The notes: generated by a model not told the origin, from the letters alone. A stretch of 64,000 nt of DNA from Mikania micrantha (GCA_009363875.1 CM018690.1:10652788-10716787); one strand, 5' to 3'. Counted from the stretch's first letter, positions 11,029 through 23,610 are shown. Numbers and translations are program-made.

Positions 11029-11402
11029 AGGTTCGGCCCAAAAAGGAAGAAAGGTTCGACTTAACATCATCCCACGAACCATTTGGTTCGTGGGTGGAGG
11101 GATCGTCCAAGGGGAAAGAAAGGGTTCGTCGGACTATAGTTCGGCTAATAATGGTTGCATGGCAAAAAGGTTCGTCGACCAGAGAGGAGGTTCGCATAGA
11201 CCAGGGTTCGGCTATCCTTGGTCTCCCGCTCTCGAAAGGTTCGGCTCCTCCTGGGTTCGTGACTCAGCATGAGAGTTCGCCAGAGGTTCGCCCAACCCAT
11301 AAGGGTTCGCCTCGCATGCAGGAAGGTTCGTTAATGTTGCTGGGGTTCGTGACTCATGTTGAAGCAACAGGTTCGTCGACCTGTGTTCCTTCACGAGCCG
11401 AA
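11029..11402 (-). repeat. CGAACC dispersed array in solo LTR
   Basis: About 20 GGTTCG words (sense CGAACC) at irregular 10-25 bp spacing. It lies between the expected start of transcription and the donor site, the same place as the arrays at 24021 and 39296. Confidence 0.85.
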
Positions 11403-12351
11403 CCCTGTTCATCTCCCCATCATCGTGAAGATCTAAGTGATTACACGGTCGTTTATGGCTTATACAGGTTAGTGCTACCCCGATTAACAAGATTAAACAC
11501 TAAAAATTCGTTTTAGAAAAATGTAATCATGTTCAAATAGGGTTTTTACCCGAAACCGAAAAGTAACTGGATTTTTACCTTCAAATCGCGATCAACAGCT
11601 GGGTTTCTTTGTATTCCCTTGTTCCTCTCGATCACGCGGTCGTTTTGGCGCCAAGATCACTTGAATCCGTCGAGTAATGAGCGAGATAGGTTAGAGAGAA
11701 GGTAGAGAGAAAGTGTGTGTGTGTGTGTGTGTTTTTAGAGAGAGAGAGTGTGTTGATGAATGAGGAAGTGTCGTTCCCCGCTTGTTCAGTCTCGTTTTTA
11801 TCGCGTAAAAATAATAAATTGTTCGGGTTTCAACGTGAAATATTTTTAAACATAAAACATTCAATCATATTATTTTCGTTTTAAATAAATAGTTTTTCAA
11901 TTAAAATCGTTTAAATAAAATATCACCATTTATTTTAGTTAAATCAATTATTTAAGTAATTCAACTATTCGAATTCGTTTTATGTTGTGATTCCTAACAA
12001 ACGTTTAAGTTTTCATTTATTAATTTAATATCGTTTGATATTATTTAATTATCTCGTCGAAACGCGTTACTCACGTACATATTCGTAAAGATCGTCACCT
12101 TTGCGAATATAACGCTCGTATCGTATTTCGATTCGATTTACTATTTATGGAATATCGTTTCAGAATATTGTTCCTAATAATTATATTCGTGTGAATCGTC
12201 ACTCACGCGAATACATTATTAAGTTAATATTTCTGAATCAACATTCGCGTTTAAGTAATGTTTGTAACCTCACTTCGCGTAATTAATTCCCATTATTTAT
12301 TAACTTTAATATTATCATTCCCAAACCAAAACCCACTAAACCCTAGTCACT

Positions 12352-12463
12352 GACACATCCATGATAGACCGAAATATGCATATGTATAGGGCATATGTAA
12401 GGGTCAGTCGCACTGCCCTAGCCACCGTCCCACCACTATTTCGATAAACCATGACCATGTGTC
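12352..12463 (-). other. TATA-loop hairpin copy H1
   Basis: GACACAT (12352) pairs with ATGTGTC (12457) and CGAAATA with TATTTCG. The loop holds the sense core GGTGGGACGGTGG, a GGG/CCC inner stem and CATATGCCCTATA. Confidence 0.6.
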
Positions 12464-12773
12464 CTTGACTATGTTTAGTAACCAAACAACAACCAATTTA
12501 AATCTCCTTTCCATTTCCAAACCAAATCCATAATCATCAACAATATAACTGCGATAAACTCTCTGGTTCTGTTTAGTTGAGTTACAACTAAACTTCCCAT
12601 GGTTTACGCGTATAATATGTTCTAAACATGTATACCAGTAACAATGATAATCATTAATAATATCATCAAATAATCCATTATCATTAATAATAATAAATCT
12701 CAGATCGTAACAGTACAATCGTACGGATGTACGGATGTACGGACGACCGGAAGTACAGTGATGTTACATTCTA

Positions 12774-13390
12774 CACTCAGAACTTCGTCTAATTAGGTAA
12801 CGGTTCATTTTAACCTTCTAGTTTGATAATGGTTGATTAGATCTTGATTTTGAACGTAATGATATAGTTAGGGTTGTTGATTATTGCCTAGATGATGGCT
12901 AGGATTGATTATAAACGAAGAACTCGATATGTTAACGGGTAAATCCTTGTTTTGATCCGTTGAAATGCCCGGTTTGCATGAAATCATACCCATGATTATA
13001 ATGGATTAAACCATTTGATTGTGACAATGTAGATGATTAGTTTGGTTAATCTCTGAAATGCAAGGTTAGATCCAAGTGTTTCAAACTAATCACAATCATT
13101 AACATACTCATTGGAACGATTATCTGATGTTTATGATAACAGTCAGATTAGTATGTTAAACATGGTTATTAAACCTATTCTAATGCTACATTGTGATATT
13201 TCATGATATTTGGGTAATCAATAACAAGGATTGATCATTCCTAAGCCATTAATCTGTCTAGAAACTGTTTTTGCATTATAATCAACAACATTAACTATTT
13301 GGTTAATCCAAGATTATTCTGATTAATCAAGTGTGTCATCAACCTTGTATTAGGAATCTAATTCAATGTAGGTTCCTACATTATCATACA
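12774..13390. other. Unassigned LTR-like sequence
   Basis: No gene is seen. The stretch lies between the solo LTR and the recognisable U5 half of the E2 5' LTR. It is probably the R part of the E2 LTR or of the LTR fragment interrupted at 9298, but I could not find a boundary. Confidence 0.3.
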
Positions 13391-14397
13391 TTGTATGATA
13401 TAACATTAAATTAACTAAATAAATACTTAACATCAGTTTGATGACTGTTAAGGCAATGTCTTTGAGATTGGACGTTCAGAAAGATCTAATCAGTTAGTTA
13501 AAACATAAATAATTTATTAAACATAAACTAATGCAGAATTACACTATTATCACCAGTCTGCGAGTGATCTTGCTATCTTAAGACTTCGGGTAAGTTTCGT
13601 ACAACCCTTTTCTTTTTAATTTTTTACAAACATCAGGCTAGCACTGTGGAACTTTTAAGAACTATATGATATGTGTCACTGTTATCTACGTGATTTCATT
13701 TGATTTGTTGAGAACTTGCGGATTTCATGGGATTTTTCCTGTAGAACAAAACCCTATCACAAAACTTATAAGTCCTCATTTCTGAACTGTATCTAGTGAA
13801 CCCATGTGGGGCCGAACAGAAAACGATGATAGTACTATCGGCTGACAACCTATTTACCGGGAGCTTGCAACTCCCCTTGGTGTAAATGTTTGTTATCTGT
13901 TTCCAGAACTTCTTAATGTAGTGATAGACATTAAGACAATGAGGCACTAAGATATGTACCGATGGGTAGTATCTTTATAGAACATAGTAGAACAGTCCGA
14001 AAGGAACTAGATACGGGACCCATGGTTATCTGGAACTGAACATTTTGAGAACTTGCATATCATATCATATCATATTGTTGAACTTGAACGATACGAACTC
14101 ACCAGCTTTGTGTTGACGTTTTAAACTTAAAACTTTTGCAGGAAGACAGTGACCATCAGTTGAGGATGCACTTCATATGGTTGTAATTAAATAAATCAGA
14201 TAATGTAATAAAATTAGTTTATATAATGTAATGTTGGTTGTGATTACGAAATCCTTGTAATATATTTACTTTAAGTTAATCTGTGTGCTATGATATCGGA
14301 TCAAGTAAATCACACCTCATATCTGAGATATCACCACTATGCTTCCGCAATCTTCTCAGTGGCATCATCAACAGGTGACGAGAGTGGGGGTGTGACA
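13391..14397 (+). repeat. E2 5' LTR, U5 half
   Basis: Aligned by eye with 21302-22313. It holds donor-like CGG/GTAAGTTTCG (13590), hairpins GATAGTACTATC and GGGAG...CTCCC (13830-13890), donor complement ACGAACTCACC (14093-14103), acceptor-like TTTTGCAG (14141) and the terminal GGGGGTGTGACA. Confidence 0.8.
13590..14141 (+). other. Putative LTR intron, E2 5' LTR
   Basis: G/GTAAGTTTCG at 13590 and TTTTGCAG at 14141. The complement ACGAACTCACC (14093-14103) pairs with the donor with one bulged T. Confidence 0.4.
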
Positions 14398-14400
14398 GGG

Positions 14401-14415
14401 TGGTATCAGAGCCAC
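14401..14415 (+). other. E2 primer binding site (initiator tRNA-Met)
   Basis: TGGTATCAGAGCCAC, 3 nt after the LTR end at 14397. Confidence 0.93.
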
Positions 14416-14747
14416 ATGTTATATAATTTAGGTGGACTTAGAGACCTAGACTATAACCATAGGCTCGAGTAGTGACACAGAGAGCACCGAACATAACTAA
14501 TGAACAAAACTTGTTTTGAATTAAGCCAGAATTAATCAGGTGGTACAAATTCCAGTTATGAGTGGACAGCATAAATGAAATTCGAAACACGTGTGCGTTC
14601 TAGTTTAATTTAATTCAAGCAGAACAATAATAACTATAAAGACGAATAGTTGCTTCGAGATAGGAAGAGATATCATATCATGTTTATGTCGAATAGTATT
14701 ATTCAATATTTAATTCATGGTACTAATTTAAAATTTTTGTTTGTACA

Positions 14748-15290
14748 GTGATGGCAAACCCACCTGAGCGCTACATTTATCAGCGATTTCCCTACGTGAT
14801 CCTTGATGATACGCCCAGCTCTAGTTCGAGCTCAAATTCTGATCCATCAGAGGCGTCGACAGCTGCTTCACAGGCTGTACCTCACTTACCAGCTACGCTG
14901 CCACCACCACCAGTCCCATCTGCTTCACCCAGACATTCTCAGGCTTCGCTTGAGGATGCATCAGCACAAAGGAGACAGAGCCCCTCACCTCAGAGGGTGC
15001 CGGCTTGGGACGGATACAGACGTATGCGGGGTCAAGCCCACAAGACTTAAGGGTTACCTCCACGATGTTAGATGGCACCAAGAGATGTATCTACCACTAT
15101 CCATGAGGTGGGAGAATCCTCTCATCAAGCTGAGTTACAGGCGTAGTTGCAGCAGGTCACCCAGGATTTGCAGGGGACACGTCAGAACCTGCAGCAGTGT
15201 CAGCCTACAGTAGAGGATACCCGCATGACTGTACTAGAGATTCTTACCTCTCACTTGACCTCAGGTGAAGGCTCTAGATCACTGTTGCAA
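14748..15290 (+). pseudogene. E2 accessory ORF remnant (SIM-like motif, Pro-rich, coiled coil)
   Basis: An ORF starting MMANPPERY at 14748 stays open for 100 codons. It has PYVILDDTPSSSS (residues ~15-27), a Ser-rich patch and a Pro-rich region. The frame is then lost, and a coiled-coil-like segment (QQVTQDLQGTRQNLQQ) continues in another frame from about 15147. The layout matches the intact E1 accessory ORF: hydrophobic plus DD motif, Pro-rich spacer, coiled coil. The copy lies between the PBS and gag, where the E1 ORF also lies. It is inactive because of at least one frameshift or stop. Its function is unknown; a role in host-protein binding is inference only. Confidence 0.5.
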
Positions 15291-15430
15291 AATTCGGCCT
15301 CCAAGGCCAAGTACTCACTCCAAGGGTTGTTCCAAGGCCGAGTACTTCTTGAGTTTTACCCGAGTACTCCCGACTAGGGCCGAGTACTCCCCGATTACTC
15401 GCTCCAAGGAGTTATTCCAACCTAGGAGCC
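15290..15430 (+). repeat. GAGTACTC palindrome cluster in E2 leader
   Basis: CCGAGTACT/GAGTACTC/AAGTACTC words recur about five times with CTCCAAGG spacers. I see no coding use. Confidence 0.5.
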
Positions 15431-15995
15431 CCTAGTGATTTTTGCAACCTTGCTCTAGATACAGATACTAGAGCATGGAGAGTCGCAGTTGAGGACAGAC
15501 TGAGGAGGACTTGGGGGCAGATTGTGATTGTTGCATTCTGGCAGCAAGTGACAGTGATGAGGGAGAGATTGGTGTGGATGAGAGAGGTAGTGATGGGATA
15601 GTTGAGGGGATGAGTCTAGAGGCTAGACTACTATGCTTGGCTATAGTGTTAGCCACTATAGCTATTGTGATGGCTTGCTTACCGTACTTCATCCGGTAAG
15701 GGTGATCGAGGGATTGATCGGTTGGGATCTCATTGTACATATCTTGTGACATAGGTAGATCAGTTGGTTATGAGTGCTGGACGTTTTAATGTATACAGAT
15801 CCCGAGTTGTGAGATGTAGGGTAAGGTGTTGTTAGTGTGGATGTATTTCGACTTTGTTGTGTCAAAACTTCTAAATGTACAAAACTATGATAGTGATAAT
15901 AAAATGGTTGTTTTTGTATATCTATCCGTGTAATGTGTTATGTATGTGATGTATGAACTAAGTAACAATGTCAAACTTGTATGAACTATAACCTG

Positions 15996-16255
15996 AACTA
16001 TGAGAACATTTTTGTGTGAGAACATATCTATTGCCTGTATGGCAATGTGTCACAGAACTATGAAAACATTTTTGTGTGAGAACATATCTATTGCCTGTAT
16101 GGAAATGTGACACAGAACTATGAGAACATTTTTGTGTGAGAACATATCTATTGCTTGTATGGCAATTTATAACAGAACTATGAGAACATTTTTGTACGAG
16201 AACATATCTATTGCCATACTGGAAATGTATCAAAGAACTGTATGTGAACATTTTG
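15996..16255 (+). repeat. 60-bp tandem repeat in E2 leader
   Basis: Four and a bit copies of an exactly 60-bp unit containing GAACATATCTATTGCC, GTATGGCAATGTG and GAGAACATTTTTGTG. Copies differ by a few substitutions. The unit lies between the accessory ORF and gag. The minus-strand ORF across it is an artefact of the repeat. Confidence 0.92.
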
Positions 16256-16572
16256 TATGAGAACTTATCAGTATCCTGTAAATTAATATATCAAAAACAT
16301 GGGTAATAACATATTTATATTACAATGTTGTGAGCTGTGTAATATTTTAACATGTTTTTGAAATAACAGGACTGAGTATAACTACGAACATTTGTGTGAT
16401 TTCTGTGTACTGATAACATGTCTGAACTATATCAATGTAGTTATACTATATTTATTATAATCACATTTCGATATAAATTTTCAGTATGACTGAATATGGT
16501 TGAATTAATGTGAACAAGGGTTATATTTTTGTTATTCTTGAACTGACCTAAGTTTGTCTGCATCTGAGCAGA

Positions 16573-18000
16573 ATGATGGCTCCGAAACGAGGTCGACCAG
16601 CCAAGAAAGCTGGCAGGAATAATGCAAACCCCGAACTGAATCAAGTCCCACCTGTGAACATAGAATCAAATCCGGATCTACATGTTAATCCGGGAGTGAA
16701 CATGGTTCCACCTGAAAATATGGAGACAAATATTGTTCCACCAGTGAACCCTGAAGTGAACACTGTTCCACCTGCAGGAGCAAGTGGATCTGAACCGAAT
16801 GAAGCGATGATAGCACGAATAGTATGGGAACAGCTATCAGCTTGTGGTGTTTTGACACAACATCAACCTCATGTCACTAAGGGTTCTGGTGGGGACCACG
16901 ATCATATTGAACATAATGCTACTGGTGGCCACGTGGAAACTCATAATACCACCGGTGCAACAACTAAAACAATTGTTCCTGATCCACCACAGCAAGGATG
17001 TACTTACAAGTACTTTGCTTCTTGCAACCCTCCTACTTTCACGAGTAAAGAAGGAGCGGCTGGACTTTTGAGGTGGATCAAGGAACTGGAAACAAAACTC
17101 AAGATCAGCCAATGATTGGTGGAGCATAAGGTGTCTTATGCTGCTTGTTCTTTGAAGGACTCAGCTCTAACATGGTGGAATACCCAGGCTAAAACTTTGG
17201 GCTCAGCTACAGTTGATTCTATGGGCTGGAACGAATTTAAAACTTTGATTATGTCAGAATACTGCCCAATCACTGAAATCCAAAAGCTCCAGGAGGAATT
17301 CTGGAATCATTCGATGGTCGGTGCTGATTGTTTAGCTTATACAGATCGTTTTCATGAACTTACTTGCTTACTTCCCAATATGTTTCCTACGGAAGTAGCT
17401 TTGATTGAGAAGTACATTAAAGGCCTGGTTCCCCAGATTTGGGGAATGGTAATGGCAGCTGAACCAACAACACTTAAACGTATAATTCTTTTGACCACTA
17501 AGCTTACCGATGAGGCGGTAAGGAGTGGTAATTTGTCCACAAAAACTCAGATGGCGGTGGGCCATAGTGATTTCAGTAACTCAAATGTTTCTAAAAGTAC
17601 CAAACGAAAGTGGTTTGGTAAGACCAAAACAGAGGCTACGACTGAGATTAGTCAGAGCAAAACAATAGTGAAAAACTATGGTGCGGTTGTTCCTGAGAGG
17701 AAAGCTTATACTGGGCAGGCGCCCAAATGCAATAGGTGTCCATTCCATCACACAGGACCATGTCCTGTTTGTCTGCACTGCAATCGAGTAGGACACTACG
17801 CTAAATATTGCAACTTTCCAGCTCAACCACTAAACCAAGCACCACGACAAACCACTCAAAACAACAGGTCATGCTTCAATTGTGGAAGTCCTGACCACTT
17901 CATGAGAAACTGTCCGAACAATAACAACACCAATCAGGGAAATGTAGCTAAGGAGAGCTTTTCAAATTGGTGCAACCGAGGCAAGGCATGGTGCTAACAT
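16573..18000 (+). pseudogene. E2 gag
   Basis: The frame opens MMAPKRGRPAKKAGRN, a basic AT-hook-like start. The retrotransposon gag domain (ALTWWNTQ, CPITEIQ, IEKYIKGL) and two zinc knuckles (CLHCNRVGHYAKYC, CFNCGSPDHFMRNC) follow. A TGA at 17113-17115 breaks the frame early without shifting it. The frame then ends at 17997 and protease continues in a different frame, so a frameshift lies at about 17980. Gag would build the particle; this copy cannot give a full product. Confidence 0.85.
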
Positions 18001-18001
18001 T

Positions 18002-21000
18002 GTCACGGGTATGTTTCTTCTTAATGATCTATACACATCAGTTCTGTTTGATACAGGGGCAGATAAGAGTTTTATCTCTCCTGAATTTGCATCATTACTT
18101 TCATTGCCTACGGTAGATCTAGAAACTCGTTATGTCATTGAACTTGCTAATGGCAAGTTAATCAAAACTAACAGTGTTACTCAAGGGTGTTCCTTGAATT
18201 TGAATGATCATCTTTTCAATATCAATTTACTTCCTATTGAGCTTGGGAGCTTTGATGTTGTGGTCGGTATGGACTGGCTTTCTGATAACCAAGCGGAAGT
18301 TGTATATCAAAACAAGGTGATCCGTATTCCATTAACTGATGGTAATACAATGATAGTTCAAGGAGAACGAACTGGTAGAAAACTTGGTATCATATCTTGT
18401 ATGCAAACTCAAAAATGCTTACGGAAAGGTTGTCAGGCCTTTCAAGCACATGTGATCGAGAACTGTTCTTTACAAAAATGTATCGAAGATATTCCAGTAG
18501 TCAAAGATTTTCCTAAAGTCTTTCCTGAGGATATATCAAGATTACCGCCAGTGAGACAAGTTGAATTTCGTATTACCTTGATTCTAGGTGCAGCACCTGT
18601 AGCTAAAGCTCCTTATCGTTTAGCACCCTCAGAGATGCAAGAGCTTTCACGTCAACTGCAAGAACTGTTAGACAAAGGTTTTATCAGACCTAGTTTCTCA
18701 CCTTAGGGAGCACCAATTCTTTTTGTGAAAAAGAAAGATGGTTCATTCAGGATGTGCATTGACTACAGAGAACTCAATAAACTGACAATCAAAAATCATT
18801 ATCCATTGCCACGTATAGATGATCTATTTGATCAACTACAAGGTGCTACTTACTTTTCAAAAATCGATTTAAGATCTGGATATCATCAGTTAAGAATTCA
18901 CGATGATGATGTTCCTAAAACTGCTTTTAGGACTCGATACGGACATTACGAATTTTTAGTAATGTCGTTTGGATTAACCAATGCACCTGCACTTTTCATG
19001 GATCTGATGAATCGAGTATGTAGACCTTATCTGGATAAATTTGTGATTGTATTTATTTATAATATTCTCATTTATTCTTGGAACCAACAAGAACATGCTC
19101 AACACTTGAAATTAATTTTAGAACTTTTGGCACATGAGAAATTATATGCCAAATTCTCAAAGTGTGAGTTTTGGTTACGGGAAGTTCAATTTCTTGGGCA
19201 CGTAGTGAATGAAAATGGTATCCAAGTGGATCACAGTAAGATCGAAGCTGTGAAACAATGGGAAACACAACGAACCCCAACTGAAATACGTCAATTCTTA
19301 GGGCTGGCAGGTTATTATCGCCGATTCATCAAGAACTTTTCAAAGATAGCCTTGCCACTGACCACATGGACACAGAAAAATCAACCGTTTATATGGGGTT
19401 CTCAACAGGAGGAGGCATTCCAACTGTTGAAACACAAACTCTGCAACGCACCTATCTTGGCATTACCGGAAGGTACAGATAATTTCACAGTGTACTGTGA
19501 TGCTTCTCGTCAAGGTCTTGGGTGTGTGTTGATGAAGAAGGATAAGGTAATTGCTTACACTTCTCAACAAGTGAAAGTACATGAGAAGAACTATACCACT
19601 CATGATCTAGAACTTCGTGCAGTGGTGTTTGCACTCAAGATTTGGAAACACTATCTATACGGAACCAAGTGTATCGTATACACTGATCACAAAAGTCTTC
19701 AACACAATCTAGATCAGAAAATGTTGAACATGCGACAAAGGCGATGGGTAGAACTTTTAAATGACTATGACTGTGAAATTCGTTATCATCCAGGCAAAGC
19801 GAATGTCGTAGTCGATGCCTTGAGTCGCAAGGAACGAGTCAAACTTTTACGTGTAAAAGCGTTAGGAATGACTATTCGAACTCGTCTAATTCCTCAGATT
19901 AAAGAAGCTCAGCAACAAGCTTTACAAGCAACAAACTATCCTGCTGAGTAACTAAAGGGATTAAACAAGCAACTCGAAACCAAGACTGATGGAGTGTTGT
20001 ATTTCAAAAGCCGAATTTGGGTTCCTTTATTCAATAACTCTAGAAAAATTATCTTGGATGAGGCGCACAAATTCAGGTATTCTATTCATCCAAGTGCTGA
20101 TAAAATGTACAAAGATCTTAGAGATTTTTACTGGTGGCCCGGAATGAAGAAACACATAGCAGAATACGTGGATCGATGTTTAACATGTCTTAAAGTTAAG
20201 GCTGAACATCAACGACCTTCTGGGTTATTGCAACAACCTGAGATTCCCATGTGGAAATGGGATCAGATCTCTATGGATTTTATCACTAAACTACCCAGAA
20301 CATCACGTAATCATGACTCTATATGGGTTATCATTGATTGCCTTACTAAATCTGCGCATTTCTTACCCATCCGAGATGATTACTCTATGGATCGACTCGC
20401 TAAACTTTATGTTAATGAGATTGTATCTCGACATGGAGTACCAATCTCTATCATTCCTGACAGAGATAGTCGATTTATGTCACGATTTTGGCAAACTCTT
20501 CAGAATGCTCTGGGCACACAAATCAATATGAGCACAGCTTATCATCCACAAACGGACGAGCAGACTGAACGAATGAATCAAACTCTTGAAGACATGCTCA
20601 GAAGCTGTGTTATTGATTTTGGGAGTAGCTGAGATATTCATCTTCCACTTGTTGAATTCTCATACTATAACAGCTACCTTACCAGTATTCAATGTGCTCC
20701 ATTCGAAGCACTTTATGGACGCAAGTGTAGATCACCTATCTATTGGTCAGAGATAGGTGAAAGTCAGATCATAGGCCCAGAATTCATTCAAGAAACAACT
20801 GATAAGATCGCACTCATTCAAGAACGAATTAAAGCTGCTCGCGATCGTTAAAAGAGTTATGCTGATAATCGTCGTAGACCTTTAGAATTCCAAATAAGTG
20901 ATCGAGTAATGTTGAAAGTTTCACCTTGGAAGGGCATTTTCAGATTTGGGAAGAGAGGTAAGCTTTCACCAAGATTTGTAGGGCCATTCAAAATTCTTGA

Positions 21001-21328
21001 ACGAATTGGATCAGTAGCCTACAGACTTGAGTTACCTCCTGAACTCAGTAACATTCATGATTTCATTCATGTATCAAATCTGAAAAAGTTCCTAGCTGAC
21101 GAATCATTGATCGTACCTCTCGAAGAAATTCAAATAAATGAAAAACTTCAGTTTAGTGAAGAACCAGTAGAGGTAATGGATCGAGAAATAAAAGTGTTGA
21201 AACATAGTCGCATACCAATTGTCAAAGTGCGATGGAATTCACAACGTGGACCTGAATATACGTGGGAACGAAAAGATCAGATGAAAACAAAATACCCACA
21301 TACATTGTATGATATAACATTAAATTAA
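18002..21328 (+). pseudogene. E2 pol: protease, RT, RNase H, integrase, chromodomain-like tail
   Basis: One continuous reading frame runs from about 18002 to 21328 without frameshift but with four nonsense codons: TAG 18704, TAA 19949, TGA 20630, TAA 20849. Domains in order: retropepsin (FDTGADKSF), RT (YRELNK...LSF/MSFGLTNAP), RNase H (YCDASRQGLG, TDHKSLQ), integrase zinc region (H-X-H and C-L-T-C) and DDE core with STAYHPQTD, then a C-terminal chromodomain-like block (VKVRWNSQRGPEYTWER). The RT catalytic pair is lost: the block reads VFIYNILIYS instead of VFIDDILIYS, at about 19053-19070. The end of the ORF (21299-21328) already lies in LTR sequence. Confidence 0.88.
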
Positions 21329-22313
21329 CTAAATAAATACTTAACATCAGTTTGATGACTGTTAAGGTAATGTCTTTGACATTGGACGTTCAGAAAGATC
21401 TAATTAGTAAGTTAAAACATAAATAATTTATTAAACATAAACTAATGCAGAATTACACAATTATCACCAGTCTGCGAGTGATCTTGCTATCTTGAGACTT
21501 CGGGTGAGTTTCGTACAACCCCTTTTCTTTTTAATCTTTTACAAACATCGGGCTAGCACTGTGGAACTTTTAAGAACTATATGATATGTGTCACTGTTAT
21601 CTACGTGATTTCATGTGATTTATTGAGAACTTGTGGATTTCATGGGATTTTTCCTGTATAACAGAACCCTATCACAAAACTTATAAGTCCTCATTTCTGA
21701 ACTGTATCTAGTGAACCCATGTGGAGCCGAACAGAAAACGATGATAGTACTATCGGCTGACAACCCATTTACCGGGAGCTTGCAACTCCCCTTGGTGTAA
21801 ATGTTTGTTATCTGTTTCCAGAACTTCTTCATGTAGTGATAGACATTAAGACAATGAGGCACTAAGATATGTACCGACGGGTAGTATCTTTATAGAACAT
21901 AGTAGAACAGTCCGAAAGGAACTAGATACGGGACCCATGGTTATCTGGAACTGAACATTTTGAGAACTTGCATATCATATCATATCATATTGTTGAACTT
22001 GAACGATACGAACTCACCAGCTTTGTGCTGACGTTTTAAACTTAAAACTTTTGCAGAAAGACAGTGACCATCGGTTGAGGATGCACTTCATATGGTTGTA
22101 ATTAAATAAATCAGATAATGTAATAAAATTAGTTTATATAATGTAATGTTGGTTGTGATTACGACATCCTTGTAATATATTTACTTTAAGTTAATCTGTG
22201 TGCTATGATATCGGATCAAGTAAATCACACCTCATCTCTGAGATATCACCACTATGCTTCCGCAATCTTCTCAATGACATCATCAACAAGTGACGAGAGG
22301 TGGGGGTGTGACA
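21298..22313 (+). repeat. E2 3' LTR, truncated to its U5 half
   Basis: Nearly identical to 13391-14397 and ends GGGGGTGTGACA at 22313. Pol joins it directly at CATACATTGTATG, with no PPT or U3. This implies a deletion or recombination between pol and mid-LTR. The donor is GG/GTGAGTTTCG (21504), complement 22008-22018, acceptor 22056. Confidence 0.8.
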
Positions 22314-22811
22314 AGAAATGAGTAAAAAGTTACAGAAACGATTTGGAGTTGGTTTTATAAACTTTCTACGAACTGAGGAGCTTCGCGTACCGCCAAGCAA
22401 GTCCCCAGGGGTCTCGGCGTACCGCCATAATTATTTTAATCGAGTTTCCCCCCGAAACACGTCACGTATCGCCAATGATTTCGGAGAATTCAAAATACCC
22501 GCCCATCCTTCGCGTACTACGACGGGTCCAGGGTTGTGCAACAATTGATGCTCATAGCATCAGTTTGTTTCGAACAACAAGGTGTTAGAATTACGCTGTT
22601 AAGTAGCAAACCGTAGCAGTTGACAACTATGAGCAATAAGAATATCAAAACCCTGAGGCTATACATAAGAAATCGCAGACGCGACCCATAATTTAATTTG
22701 GGAGTGTAAGAGCCTCACATCATACAAAAGTCTTCCCACTTGTTTACAAAGAAAGTTGTACCGATAATAACTTTTAAATTTCGGGACGAAATTTCTTTAA
22801 CAAGGGGAGAC
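22314..22811 (+). other. LTR fragment and 3' internal remnant ending in hairpin and PPT
   Basis: 22314-22520 holds a TTTTATAAAC word and GCGTACCGCC words like those at 9026-9110. 22561-22811 resembles the 3' end of an element internal region: a perfect hairpin AAATTTCG-GGA-CGAAATTT at 22776-22794, then the purine tract AACAAGGGGAGAC abutting TGTAACATC at 22812. No pol coding sequence is left. Confidence 0.5.
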
Positions 22812-23602
22812 TGTAACATCTGTGCCAGAATCGTTACCGGAACTGTAAGTTGCACAGTAAATTTCACAGTAACTCAAGTACAAGCTATGTAAACTAGGTA
22901 GAGACTAGTGACACTTGATGCAAAACACAAACTATAATACTATGTTTCTAAAATTCTGATTTAAACCTTATGGTTTAAACAGTCAGAAACACATCAGACA
23001 ACGATGAACAGATATACACATGTTTGATTTTGTATTATTAGGTTTAAACGTATGTGAGGATAAACAGAACAAAACTATAACAGTTGTTGTTACATAATGC
23101 TAAACTGACGAATTATTCGTATAGGTGACGATCTGTACGAATAAATCTGAAAGTTTAACGATCTGAAATGATGACTGAAAAGTAGAAAACAAAATCAGAA
23201 AGTGAAACGTACGATCGTGTTCGTACAGTTAGCGCTCTGTACGAAAACGCGCGTAAGTGACGTTTTCTGACGAAACGAAAACGATACGAATGATAATAAA
23301 TATAAGGAAATAAAATATTTCCTGTTTTACAATTTTGAAACTCATCAAAAATAAATTTAAAAGAAACTATTTTAAATTTAAAATACGTAAGTTACGCGAA
23401 AAGTTAACGAAACGCGCGAAATTTTAAATTACGACAAATAATATAAGGAAAATGATATTTAAAATAATTAGTAGAAATAACCAACTTCCAAACATTTAAA
23501 ATAAATTCTTTTAATTAAATTACAAAAACGTGCGCGTTACGATCCGGAAACGCAACGCAGACGAAAACCGAGCAACCGAAACGAACCCGAATACCCACGG
23601 GG

Positions 23603-23610
23603 TATATAAA
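23603..23610 (+). promoter_or_regulatory. Probable TATA box of 22812 LTR
   Basis: GGGGTATATAAACACC about 790 nt into the LTR, followed 30-50 nt later by a TCTCTCTCTC pyrimidine patch as in plant core promoters. Confidence 0.65.

Larger units (their letters stand above)
9299..12768 (-). mobile_element. Solo LTR, minus orientation, TSD TTCTA
   Basis: A 3470-bp unit begins TGTAACACTCC and ends GATGTTACA. It is bracketed by identical TTCTA at 9294-9298 and 12769-12773, and no internal region follows, so it is a solo LTR left by LTR-LTR recombination. Its first kilobase is close to the E3 LTR ends (shared GAAACGTCGGGATGCC and following text), so it belongs to the E3 family or a sister. It carries a CGAACC array (11029-11402), a (TA)n run (10893-10936), a TATA-loop hairpin copy in U3 (12352-12463), and the donor/acceptor pair at 10347 and 9591. 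Confidence 0.9.
13391..22313 (+). mobile_element. Ty3/gypsy element E2, plus strand, degenerate
   Basis: LTR part (13391-14397), PBS (14401), accessory-ORF remnant, 60-bp tandem repeats, gag, pol and a second LTR part (21298-22313) occur in order on the plus strand. The two LTR parts are near-identical over about 1 kb and both end GGGGGTGTGACA. The 3' LTR lacks its U3/R half: it starts in mid-LTR sequence fused straight to the end of pol. The left end and TSD were not found. Five nonsense codons and a lost RT active site make it non-functional. Confidence 0.85.

Noticed and set aside
13696..13947. Minus ORF of 83 codons repeated at 21620-21862
   Set aside because: The two copies are the same LTR sequence in E2; antisense, no domain.
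15958..16251. Minus-strand 97-codon ORF with a protein repeat
   Set aside because: Shadow of the 60-bp tandem repeat, antisense to the element.
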